64,000 nt of DNA from Deltaproteobacteria bacterium (lineage in GTDB: Bacteria; Myxococcota_A; UBA9042; PHBI01), in NCBI GenBank assembly GCA_011526585.1, contig WYBB01000177.1, positions 51,768-115,767 on the forward strand, read 5' to 3'. The notes under the pieces were generated by a model. The model made no database searches. It was not told the DNA's origin and saw nothing but the letters and a program-made list of their open reading frames with translations. The translations under genes were made by a program, and so were the position numbers. Shown here piece after piece: positions 19,332-27,915 of this stretch. Each line of letters begins with the position of its first letter. The stretch's first letter is position 1.

Positions 19332-20123
19332 TCATTCCGGAGCGGCGGTCATGAACGAGATCCCGAGCGTCAGCTCGGCCGGGTGCGAGAGCCCGCCGCC
19401 CTCGGCCGCGTAGAAGAACTGTCGGTAGTCGAAGCGCAGCGCGATGCTCTGGCTCAGGAAGAAGCGCATGCCGAGGCCGACGTTGCCGGCGACGTCGACC
19501 TTGCTCTTCTCCTCGTTGAGGCGGCGCACGGTCGTGCCGATGACGCCCGCGCCGAAGGCGAGGTGCACGTCGAAGTGGCCGAGCGTGTCGGCGAAGATGC
19601 CGAGCTTGCCGTGCACCGGGCTCCACAGGAAGTTGGCGCCGGCCAGCCACTGCAGGGACTGCGGAATGTCGACGATCAGCGACTCGTTGAAGTTGTCCTC
19701 GAGGAAGTCCTCGAGCTCGCTCGAGACGCGGATGAGGTAGCTGCCCCAGACCTCGACGCCGAAGTCCTCGGCGAAGAAGTAGTCGATGCGCCCGCCGAGG
19801 GGGTAGTAGCTGAAGAACTCGTCGTTGGGGATCACGCCGGAGTAGAGCTCGAACTCCCAGCGCTGGTCCTTGCGATAGAGGCGCTTCTGCAGGGTGTCGA
19901 CCTCGCGCATCTCGGTGCCCCAGTACATCTTGAGGGCGTCGTCGAGCTTGCGCGTGTCCTCCAGCGGATCACCCTCGGCCGCGCGAGCGGTCGACGTCAT
20001 GCCCGGGGCGGCCATGGCGGCGGCGGCGGTCAGCGCCAGGACGAGCGTGCCGACCCCGCGGTGGAGAGGGCGCGTGCTCTCGCCCGTGGCGCGGGTGGCT
20101 CGAGGAAGGGAGAAGCTGTTCAT
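19332..20123 (-). CDS. Outer-membrane beta-barrel protein, GltA/GltB-like (OMP_myx_plus type)
   Basis: A 263-residue protein with a signal peptide (hydrophobic core VGTLVLALTAAAAMA, cleaved near TARAA). A helical lead-in is followed by alternating aromatic beta strands (WEFELYSGVIPNDEFFSYYP, GGRIDYFFAEDFGVEVWGSY, IALRFDYRQFFYAA) and ends in LTLGISFMTAAPE. This is the layout of the myxobacterial outer-membrane barrel family that includes GltA and GltB, which form the surface platform of the gliding complex together with CglB. It is located between the CglB-like gene (84 bp upstream) and the GltC-like gene (31 bp downstream). It could be GltA or GltB; only one barrel is present here. Confidence 0.82.
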   Translation of the reverse strand: MNSFSLPRATRATGESTRPLHRGVGTLVLALTAAAAMAAPGMTSTARAAEGDPLEDTRKLDDALKMYWGTEMREVDTLQKRLYRKDQRWEFELYSGVIPNDEFFSYYPLGGRIDYFFAEDFGVEVWGSYLIRVSSELEDFLEDNFNESLIVDIPQSLQWLAGANFLWSPVHGKLGIFADTLGHFDVHLAFGAGVIGTTVRRLNEEKSKVDVAGNVGLGMRFFLSQSIALRFDYRQFFYAAEGGGLSHPAELTLGISFMTAAPE

Positions 20124-20207
20124 GGGCGTCCTTGTGGCAAGTTCGAGTGCTGATGTGTGCAGGGGTTGGCGGCCGTGCCGACCGCGTGATCCGAGGTCGA
20201 GGCCGCG

Positions 20208-21896
20208 TCAGTTGGAGGTGCAGGCCGCGCAGGTGCCCGAGCTCTGGCAGGAGCCGCCGCAGCAGAAGCCCTGCACGCCGGGGCTCGCCTCGCAGGCGGC
20301 GAGGTCGGGGAGCTGCACCGGGGCGGCGCCGGCGGCGCAGGTCAGGGTCTCCGGCGAGCAGACGACGTCGCATGCGCCCGGGGCGGCCGCCGCGCCGCAG
20401 TCCCCGAAGCCGCCGCACGGCTTGCGCACCGTCGGCCGACGGTCCCAGGTCGTCGCGTTGGGCGCGCCCTGACCCTGGCCGACGCCGAAGACGAACTGGC
20501 GATCGGCGGTGACCATGTTCGAGGACTCGCGCAGCGTGAGCGCGCCCTGAAGCGCATAGAGCGAGCCCGGGGGCACGCCCGCGCCGCCGCCCGCGTTGCT
20601 CGCGTAGGCGGGCACGCTGGCCGCGAGCTCCCAATGGCCCATCAGGGCGTAGCGCACGTTGGCGACCGCGGTGTCGAGCGCCTCCTGGAAGGCGGCGGTC
20701 TGCTGGCGCGAGAACGAGTTGGAGTTGAGGAACTGGTAGTGCCCGCCCGAGATGCAGGCGGTCTCGACCTGGCGCGCGTCGCGGCCGGGGTAGCCGAGCG
20801 ATTCGAACTGCACGAAGTGAATCCGGATTTTCGGCGCGTTGGGGTCGGCGTGGTCGGCCTCGAGCTGGTCGATGAAGGCCTGGTAGTCGGCGGTCGTGCA
20901 CGGGGTCGTGCAGGTCAGGCGGTTCTCGCCCTGGCAGGTGTCGGGCCCGTCGGTGAGCACGACGATGTGGTTCGAGCGCTGGGTGTCGCGGAGCTCGCGC
21001 AGGTAGTCGTAGCCGGTCTTGACCGCGCTCCACAGGTTGGAGCGGCCGCCGGTCGTCGCCTGCAGGCCGTCGATGCCGGCGGTCCAGATGTCGCGGTTGC
21101 GCGCGCCGAAGCAGGTCTCGAGGTCCGCCTGGACGTCGTTGATGGCGCCGGTGCACGGCACGCTCAGGGCGATCGTCTCGCCGAAGGCGAGCGCGCCGAA
21201 GCGGTCCTCGGGGTTCAGGATCCCGAGCAGGCGACGCGCGGCGGCGAGGCGGAGGCCGGTGCGGTCGGAGGCGACCTCGCCGAAGTTCTGGGGCAGCGGG
21301 TTGGGGATCCGCTCCTCCTTATAGATCTGATCGCGGACGAGGCCGCCGACCGATCCGCTCTGGTCGACGAGCAGCATGACGTTGTGTCCGCGTCCTCGCG
21401 CCGGGGTGTTGGCGGCGTAGCGGATCTGCTCGAGCGTCGCCGCGGGCACCGTGCCGGCGCAGTCGTTGCCGGGCGTGGACGCCGGGTTGATGCAGTCGAT
21501 CTGTAGGCCGATGTTGCCGGTGCTCGACAGGTTGATGTCGTCGGGGGTGTTGCCATCGATGACGCGCGTATCGATCACGTCCAGCGGGCGGATCGAGACG
21601 TCCTGGTCGGACGGCGCGCCGGTGCCGCTCGAGCGGCGCTGCGACGAGAGGTAGGCGACGTTGGTGATGAGGCCGTCGGCCTGGCCGGTGCCGCAGACGC
21701 GCTCCCAGCTGCCGTCGGGCTGCTTCTTGGCCGGGTAGGCGCTGACGATCTGGACCTGCTGGAACCGCGGCGTCGAGATGTAGATCGTCGCGGTGGAGTC
21801 GCAGGCCGCCGTCGCGGACAGGCCGAGCGCGAGGGCTAACCCTACGAGGGGCCCCACGATGGGCCAGGGTGATCGAAGAGCGGAATAGAGCGTCAC
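20208..21896 (-). CDS. VWA-domain surface lipoprotein, CglB-like adhesin
   Basis: A 562-residue protein. It has an N-terminal hydrophobic signal followed by Cys32 in TAAC, a weak lipobox. The von Willebrand A domain carries an intact MIDAS start (NVMLLVDQSGSVGG, DQSGS at 178-182) and VVLTDGPDTC. At least 15 cysteines occur, clustered at the C-terminus (CDVVCSPETLTC, CCGGSCQSSGTCAAC). CglB of Myxococcus is a Cys-rich VWA (integrin alphaI-like) outer-membrane lipoprotein that serves as the gliding adhesin. Domain order, Cys content and the adjoining Glt-like genes support the match, although this protein is longer than CglB. The start is GTG 21896 with GGAG 9 bp upstream. First gene of the leftward cluster. 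Confidence 0.82.
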   Translation of the reverse strand: MTLYSALRSPWPIVGPLVGLALALGLSATAACDSTATIYISTPRFQQVQIVSAYPAKKQPDGSWERVCGTGQADGLITNVAYLSSQRRSSGTGAPSDQDVSIRPLDVIDTRVIDGNTPDDINLSSTGNIGLQIDCINPASTPGNDCAGTVPAATLEQIRYAANTPARGRGHNVMLLVDQSGSVGGLVRDQIYKEERIPNPLPQNFGEVASDRTGLRLAAARRLLGILNPEDRFGALAFGETIALSVPCTGAINDVQADLETCFGARNRDIWTAGIDGLQATTGGRSNLWSAVKTGYDYLRELRDTQRSNHIVVLTDGPDTCQGENRLTCTTPCTTADYQAFIDQLEADHADPNAPKIRIHFVQFESLGYPGRDARQVETACISGGHYQFLNSNSFSRQQTAAFQEALDTAVANVRYALMGHWELAASVPAYASNAGGGAGVPPGSLYALQGALTLRESSNMVTADRQFVFGVGQGQGAPNATTWDRRPTVRKPCGGFGDCGAAAAPGACDVVCSPETLTCAAGAAPVQLPDLAACEASPGVQGFCCGGSCQSSGTCAACTSN

Positions 21897-22239
21897 TCTC
21901 TTGTTCTCCGGCGCTGCGCCTCGCTCGTGTGTGGTCCCGGGGGGCCGGATGAGGCGGCAAAAGGCGCCCCATACAAGGGAAGTGAGGGGCGCTTGTCAAG
22001 GTGGTTGTGGCGCCGGCCGGGCATTGCGCGAGACAGCGGCCGGACCGGCACCGAGCCCTGTGTATCGAGGCTCTCCTCCATGCGTAGCGAAAGCGTCCGC
22101 CCGGCCGCGGTTCGTGCTCGCGAACCCCCTTGCGCCAGGGTGGATTGCGGACTTGCGACGAAGGCATCCTCCTCATTGACTCACGGGAGGCGCCCCCATA
22201 GATTGCGCGCCAACCTTCGCACCGGGGCTCGAGGACAGC
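21897..22239. promoter_or_regulatory. Divergent intergenic region between the Glt/Cgl-like cluster and the ASH lipoprotein genes
   Basis: 343 bp without a coding gene. It contains a rightward promoter candidate at 22176-22204. No clear leftward promoter for the CglB-like gene was found. A short frame here (21901-22179) lacks coding character and is ignored. Confidence 0.5.
22176..22204 (+). promoter_or_regulatory. Sigma-70-like promoter for the 717-aa lipoprotein
   Basis: TTGACT (22176-22181), a 17-bp spacer, then TAGATT (22199-22204). The start codon is at 22240, leaving a leader of about 28 nt with GAGGA as ribosome site. Confidence 0.5.
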
Positions 22240-24393
22240 ATGAAGACGGCGTTGAACATCGGTTGGATCGCGGCGGTGGCCCTGCTCTCGGCGTGCGGTG
22301 ATGACGGCGGCACCAAGGCGGGCGCCATCGCCACGCTCGAGGCCTTCGACGACGGTCTCACCCTGCCGGCCGGCGGCGTCATCGGCGTGTCGGGGGCCGC
22401 GGTGGCCGTCGGCGAGGAGGACTCGGTCTCCGAGCTGCGCTTCATCAACACCGGCGACGGTGAGCTGGAGATCACCTCGATCGCGATCGAGTCCGAGCCC
22501 GCCGACGCCTTCCGCCTGGCGGGCGACCCCGACGGCGGCGCGCTGCCGGCGTTTCCGCTCACCGTCGCCCCGCAGAGCGACTTCGACGGCCAGCGCAGCG
22601 CCTACGTCTACGTGATGTTCCGGCGCCCGGCCTCGGGGGTCACGCCGCAGGCGACGATCCGCGTGCGCTCGAACAGCGTGTCCTCCAATGGTGAGGTGCA
22701 GCCGGAGATCACCTACGACGTGCGCCTGCAGAACGCCGCGCCGACGATCCAGGTCACGCCGCGCACCGTCAGCTTCGGCACCGTGCAGCAGGGGCGCACC
22801 GGGCTCCAGTCGATCAACATCCTGAACCCGGGCGCCGACACGCTGGTCATCGACAGCTTCACCCTGAGCGGGCACCCGAACTTCGAGCTCGTCATCGGCT
22901 CGCAGCAGTACCCGGTGACGGCCGAGTCGGCCTCCTCGGGCGTCGTGCTCGAGCAGCCGCTCACGGTCGAGCCGGGCATCACCGTGCCGGTCTCGGTGCG
23001 CTACACCGCCGAGGACGGCAGCGAGGCGCGCGGCCAGGTCGTCTTCTTCTCGAACGACCCGCTGGCGGCCTCGGGCACGCCGGTCGTGCTGCAGGCCAAC
23101 GTCGGCGGGCCGTGCATCTCGGTCAACCCGCGCAAGGTCTCCTTCGGCGGCAAGAAGATCGGCAACCTCGCCAAGATCGATGTCGAGGTCACCTCGTGCG
23201 GCGACCAGAACCTCGAGATCACCGAGATCGGCCTCACCCCGGACAGCTCGAGCCTCTATGCGCTGTCGTTGGCTGCGCTGCCGGGCGTGACCGGAGCGCC
23301 GAGCGCGATCGGCCCGGCGGACGCGCCGGTCGTGCTGCAGCCCAACCAGAAGGCGACGATCACCGTGCAGTACGTGCCCGAGGTCGAGAGCCCGCTCGAT
23401 GGCAACGGCCAGCCGATCTACGACACCGGCGTGCTGCGCATCCGCTCGAACTCGTTCCAGCCCGAGCTCCTGACCGAGATCACCGGCTTTGGCGTGATCA
23501 AGGAGTGCCCGACGGCGGTCATCGTCGTGCCGCAGGGTGAGGAGGTCATCCCGCAGACGAAGCTCAACCTGATCGGCTCGCAGAGCACGTCGGCGACGGG
23601 CGAGATCTCCAGCTATCTCTGGGAGGTCGACCCGCCCGAGGGCGCGGTGCCGGTCTTCGTGCCGTCGAACATGGCGGCCGATCCGACCTTCGAGGTCAAC
23701 GTCGCCGGTCGCTACGTCTTCCGCCTCTCGGTGGTCGACTCGGCGGGCGAGCCGAGCTGCGTGCCCGCCGAGTACGAGGTCTTCGTCAACCCGGACGAGG
23801 CGATCCACATCGAGCTCCTCTGGGACACGCCCAACGACCTCGACCAGGCGGACGAGGTCGGCGCGGACATCGACATGCACTTCACGCACCCCCTGGCCAT
23901 CGGCGGCTACGACGGCGACGGCGACGGCGTGCAGGACGGCTGGTTCGACCTGCCGTTCGACTGCTTCTGGCACAACGACCAGCCGAACTGGGGCTCGATC
24001 GACCAGACCGTCGACGACAACCCCGGCCTCGACCGCGACGACACCGACGGCGCGGGCCCGGAGAACCTCAACCTGAACATGCCCGAGAGCGGTGCCACTT
24101 ATAAGGTGGGCGTGCACTACTGGGACGACCACGACTTCGGCACGAGCTACGCGACCCTGCGCGTGTACATCTTCGCCAACCTCGTCTTCGAGGTGACCGA
24201 CGTCGAGCTCTTCAAGCACGACATGTGGACCGTGACCGAGATCGCGTGGCCGCCGAGCGGGACGCCGCCGGCCCTGGTCAAGGTCTGCGGCGGCACGACC
24301 GACGCGTGCGAGACCGACGCCGAGTGCGGCGCGGCGCGGTGCGGGTTGCGCATCGCGCCCAACTACCGCCATCCGCGGTTCTTCCAGCCCTGA
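22240..24393 (+). CDS. Large lipoprotein with ASH (choice-of-anchor D) and PKD-like domains
   Basis: A 717-residue lipoprotein with lipobox LSAC (Cys at residue 19). ASH-type beta-sandwich repeats follow (IQVTPRTVSFGTVQQGRTGL, then ISVNPRKVSFGGKKIG), then a PKD-like module (ISSYLWEVDPPEGAVP with RYVFRLSVVDSAG). The C-terminal domain has an Asp-rich motif (ADIDMHFTHP, DLPFDCFWHNDQPNWGSID) seen in secreted myxobacterial proteins, and the tail has paired cysteines. ASH modules are surface or extracellular binding scaffolds. It diverges from the CglB-like gene and is followed, 62 bp on, by a second ASH lipoprotein, so the two are probably co-transcribed. The ligand is unknown. Confidence 0.85.
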   Translation: MKTALNIGWIAAVALLSACGDDGGTKAGAIATLEAFDDGLTLPAGGVIGVSGAAVAVGEEDSVSELRFINTGDGELEITSIAIESEPADAFRLAGDPDGGALPAFPLTVAPQSDFDGQRSAYVYVMFRRPASGVTPQATIRVRSNSVSSNGEVQPEITYDVRLQNAAPTIQVTPRTVSFGTVQQGRTGLQSINILNPGADTLVIDSFTLSGHPNFELVIGSQQYPVTAESASSGVVLEQPLTVEPGITVPVSVRYTAEDGSEARGQVVFFSNDPLAASGTPVVLQANVGGPCISVNPRKVSFGGKKIGNLAKIDVEVTSCGDQNLEITEIGLTPDSSSLYALSLAALPGVTGAPSAIGPADAPVVLQPNQKATITVQYVPEVESPLDGNGQPIYDTGVLRIRSNSFQPELLTEITGFGVIKECPTAVIVVPQGEEVIPQTKLNLIGSQSTSATGEISSYLWEVDPPEGAVPVFVPSNMAADPTFEVNVAGRYVFRLSVVDSAGEPSCVPAEYEVFVNPDEAIHIELLWDTPNDLDQADEVGADIDMHFTHPLAIGGYDGDGDGVQDGWFDLPFDCFWHNDQPNWGSIDQTVDDNPGLDRDDTDGAGPENLNLNMPESGATYKVGVHYWDDHDFGTSYATLRVYIFANLVFEVTDVELFKHDMWTVTEIAWPPSGTPPALVKVCGGTTDACETDAECGAARCGLRIAPNYRHPRFFQP

Positions 24394-24455
24394 GGGCGAG
24401 CTGCGGGGCCCGTCCGTCCGACGACACGACAACCGAACCACTATCGAGCGAGGTC

Positions 24456-27400
24456 ATGATGCGCTTTGGGAAGGAGCACCTGTCTGCCTGGTTTCTTCGT
24501 CTTCGACCGGCAGGTGCGCTGGCTGTCCTGTCTGCCCTGGCGGTCGCGCTCGGCGGTTGCGGCGACGACGGAGGCGGGGGTGGCTTCACCAAGGGCGGTG
24601 ATCTCCTCATCAACGTGCGCCCGAACCCGGTGACCTTCGGGTCGGTGGCGACCGGCCAACACCAGGAGCAGGTCGTCACGATCGAGCACGACGGCTCGAG
24701 TGGCACGCTGAGCTTGCGCGACGTGCGCTTCGAGTCGCAGAGCGCCGAGCTCAGGATCGAGCCGCCGGCAAAGACCTCGCTCGAGCCGGGCGAGTCGACG
24801 ACGATGCGCGTGCTCTACGACCCCGTCGACACCGTGCCCGACAACGGCCGCATCTACATCGAGACCAACGTGCCGAGCCAGGCGACGGGCACGCTGACCG
24901 TCGAGGTGCCGGTGCAGACGGTGGCGCAGTCGGGCTTCATCCGCGCTCTGCCCGAGCCGGTCTCCTTCGGGGACGTCGAGGTCGGGCAGGACAAGAAGCA
25001 GACGGTGACGCTGCTCAACATCGGCTCGGACGACGTGACGATCGAACGGATCGACGTCAAGAACGGCATCGACGGCGAGCCCTTCTGGGCGAGCTTCGTG
25101 CCGACCCTGCCGACGACCTTCGCGCCGGACGAGTCGATCACCTTCGAGGTCGCGTATGCGCCCGACGGTCACGGCGGCGACTCGGGCCGGGTCGAGATCG
25201 GCTTCTCGGTCCAGGGCGAGCCCAAGGACATGGCGCCGCTCACGCTGAGCGGCAACGGGGTCGGCCCGCAGATCCAGGCGTTCCCGAACCCGGTCGACTT
25301 CGGCTGGCGCGCCCTCGACGTGGCGCACACGCTGCCCTTGACGATCTCGAACGCCGGCAGCCGCGATCTGGTGATCGAGCGCATCGAGCTCGCGCAGGGC
25401 TCGAGCTCGACCGTCAGCTTCGAGGGGATCGCCGACGGCGCCTCGGTGGCGCCCGGCTCCGTGGCGAGCCTGTCGGTGCGCTTCCTGCCGACCTCGGACA
25501 TGCCGCAGACGACCGGGCCGATCGCGACCCTGGTCTTCACCTCGAACGACCTGACCAACGACGGCCGCTTCGAGGTCAACGTCTTCGGTCGGGCCGAGGT
25601 GCCCATCCTGACGGTGAACCCTGAGCTGCTCGACTTCGGCTACGTGGCGCAGAACCAGACGATGACGCGCGTGCTCTCGCTCTTCAATGCCGGCTCGGCG
25701 CCCTTGACGGTGCAGGCGATCACGCTGACCGACAACGCGACGGGTGAGTTCGCGATCGAGCCGGGCAACTGGGGGCCGACGGCGGCGGCGCCGACCGCGG
25801 CGACGCTCGGGCCGAGCGAGGCGCGCGAGGTGCGCGTGACCTTCACCAACCGCGGGGCGAGCTCGGGCGTGCAGTGGGGCGAGCTGCGCGTGGTCTCCAA
25901 CGACGGCACGCGGCCGGCCTGGGACGTCGAGCTCAAGGCGCAGCGCGCCGGCTCGCCGACCTGTGACTTCACGCTGGTGCCGGCGCAGCTCGACTTCGGC
26001 ACGGTCGCGCGCGGTTCGCGCCGCACGATGACGGTGAACCTCGTCAACACCGGTTCGGGCGAGTGCTCGTTCGACTCGTGGCTCGTCAACGACTGCGCCA
26101 GCTTCTTCGGCTTCTTCGAGGGCGCGTGCACCGACCCGGCCGACACGGTGCTCACCAACGGCACCAGCACCTACTACCGGGCGACCTCGTACCCGCCGGC
26201 GATCCAGAACGGGCTCAAGCCGGGTGAGTCGTACCCGATCGAGATCACCTTCACGCCGCCCGAGACGGCGCCGATCATCGGCGACGAGATGACGGACTAC
26301 GCGGCGCTTCTGGCGGTGCGGATCTACGATCCCTATCTGCAGCAGGAGGTCACCTTCCCCAAGGCGACCGGCGGGGTCTACCCACCGAACCTGCACGCCA
26401 AGTCCGGCATCGCCCAGCTCGCGGTCCTGCCGTCCGAGGTCGACTTCGGCCTCACGACGATCGGCTGCCACAGCCAGACGATCGAGGTGACCGCGTACAA
26501 CGTCGGCAGCGCCCCGCTCGACCTCAGCGACATCAAGCTGCAGGGGTGCTCGCCCGAGTTCCGCATCAAGAGTTCGCCCGGGTTGCCGGCGACGCTCGGC
26601 GTCAACGGCAGCGAGAAGGTCTCGATCGTGTACGTGCCGCAGGACACCGGCGGTGACGCCTGCGGTCTGGCGTTCTACACCAACAACGAGGTCACGCCGA
26701 CGATCGTGGTGCCGCTCGAGGGCGCGGGCACCTACGAGACCGAGCACACCGATCGCTTCACCCAGACGACCGGCCAGAACGTCGACGTGCTCTTCGTCGT
26801 CGACGACTCGGGCTCGATGGGCGAGGAGCAGTCGAACCTCGCCGCCAACTTCCAGAGCTTCATCGCCGGCGCGGCGACGTGGCAGAACGACTACCACATC
26901 GCCGTCACCACGACCGATCTCGAGTCGGTCAACGGGCGCTTCGTCTCCGACGGCAACAACGCGCGCTTCGTCACGAGCGCGACGCAGGGCCAGTTCCCGG
27001 ACAACGTCAAGGTCGGCACCAACGGCTCCGGCGACGAGAAGGGCCTCGCCTGCGCCCAGGCGGCGCTGTCCCTGCCGCACACCGCGGGCTCGGGCAACCC
27101 GGCGTCGCTGACGGCCTGCAGCACCGACGCGCAATGCACCGAGCCGGAGCGCTGCTGGGACGGCTACTGCGGGGGGCGCAACCGCGGGTTCTTGCGCGAG
27201 GACGCCGCGCTCGAGGTCGTGATCGTCTCCGACGAGGAGGACAACTCCCCGGCGGACGTGAACTTCTACATCAATTTCTTCAAGAGCATCAAAGGCTTCT
27301 ACAACGACAACCTCTTCCACCTGCACGCGATCGTCGGCGACGTGCCCAACGGATGCGACTCGAACGCGGGCAACGCCTCGCCGGGTCATCGCTACACGGC

Positions 27401-27701
27401 CGTCGCCAACGCGACGGGCGGCGCGGTGGTCAGCGTCTGCGACGCCAACTTCGCCTCGGGGCTCTCGTCGATCGGCGACATCGCCTTCGGTCTGCGCACG
27501 CAGTTCTTCCTCGGGCGCGTGCCGGAGCCGTCGACGATCACCGTCGCGGTCGCGGGCACGGGCTGCACGAGCGCGGGGGGCGCGAACTGGGTCTATCACG
27601 AGACCAGCAACTCGGTGATCTTCAGCGAGAGCGGTGCGTGCATGCCGGGCGCGGGGCAGGAGGTCGTCGTGCACTACAAGACGATGTGCTTCCTCCCGTG
27701 A
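24456..27701 (+). CDS. Very large lipoprotein with tandem ASH repeats and a C-terminal VWA domain
   Basis: A 1081-residue lipoprotein. ATG 24456 gives a signal peptide with lipobox LGGC followed by Asp residues. At least six ASH repeats are recognisable by their openings (RPNPVTFGSVATGQHQEQVV, LPEPVSFGDVEVGQDKKQ, FPNPVDFGWRALDVAHTLP, VNPELLDFGYVAQNQTM, LVPAQLDFGTVARGS, VLPSEVDFGLTTIGC). The C-terminal third is a VWA domain with intact MIDAS (VLFVVDDSGSMGEEQ near residue 785) and VIVSDEEDNSP. It is probably a surface adhesin or substrate-binding stalk. A MIDAS-bearing partner for the divergently encoded CglB-like protein is possible but unproven. Confidence 0.87.
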   Translation: MMRFGKEHLSAWFLRLRPAGALAVLSALAVALGGCGDDGGGGGFTKGGDLLINVRPNPVTFGSVATGQHQEQVVTIEHDGSSGTLSLRDVRFESQSAELRIEPPAKTSLEPGESTTMRVLYDPVDTVPDNGRIYIETNVPSQATGTLTVEVPVQTVAQSGFIRALPEPVSFGDVEVGQDKKQTVTLLNIGSDDVTIERIDVKNGIDGEPFWASFVPTLPTTFAPDESITFEVAYAPDGHGGDSGRVEIGFSVQGEPKDMAPLTLSGNGVGPQIQAFPNPVDFGWRALDVAHTLPLTISNAGSRDLVIERIELAQGSSSTVSFEGIADGASVAPGSVASLSVRFLPTSDMPQTTGPIATLVFTSNDLTNDGRFEVNVFGRAEVPILTVNPELLDFGYVAQNQTMTRVLSLFNAGSAPLTVQAITLTDNATGEFAIEPGNWGPTAAAPTAATLGPSEAREVRVTFTNRGASSGVQWGELRVVSNDGTRPAWDVELKAQRAGSPTCDFTLVPAQLDFGTVARGSRRTMTVNLVNTGSGECSFDSWLVNDCASFFGFFEGACTDPADTVLTNGTSTYYRATSYPPAIQNGLKPGESYPIEITFTPPETAPIIGDEMTDYAALLAVRIYDPYLQQEVTFPKATGGVYPPNLHAKSGIAQLAVLPSEVDFGLTTIGCHSQTIEVTAYNVGSAPLDLSDIKLQGCSPEFRIKSSPGLPATLGVNGSEKVSIVYVPQDTGGDACGLAFYTNNEVTPTIVVPLEGAGTYETEHTDRFTQTTGQNVDVLFVVDDSGSMGEEQSNLAANFQSFIAGAATWQNDYHIAVTTTDLESVNGRFVSDGNNARFVTSATQGQFPDNVKVGTNGSGDEKGLACAQAALSLPHTAGSGNPASLTACSTDAQCTEPERCWDGYCGGRNRGFLREDAALEVVIVSDEEDNSPADVNFYINFFKSIKGFYNDNLFHLHAIVGDVPNGCDSNAGNASPGHRYTAVANATGGAVVSVCDANFASGLSSIGDIAFGLRTQFFLGRVPEPSTITVAVAGTGCTSAGGANWVYHETSNSVIFSESGACMPGAGQEVVVHYKTMCFLP

Positions 27702-27915
27702 TCGAGGCCTGATGGGGCCGAGGTTCGTCCTCCGACGACCCCGGGTCGCGGGTGCCCTCGACGTTGACACCGTGTAGAGAATCTCTACGGTCGTGGGCGG
27801 CCCTTCCCGGCGTGGGGGCCGCGGGGCGGCGAATGTGCCGTTGGCACGCGCGCTGCTTGGATCCGAGCCGGCGTGCCCCGGACACGCCGTTACTCTCGCG
27901 TACCGAGGATGAGCC
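27702..27915. promoter_or_regulatory. Intergenic region with promoter-embedded inverted repeat
   Basis: 214 bp. TTGACA at 27764-27769 is followed 4 bp later by the inverted repeat GTAGAGA-A-TCTCTAC (27774-27788). The flanks extend the symmetry (ACCG on the left, CGGT on the right). A weak -10 TACGGT lies at 27786-27791. The arrangement suggests a regulator-controlled promoter for the MYXO-CTERM gene at 27916. Confidence 0.5.
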
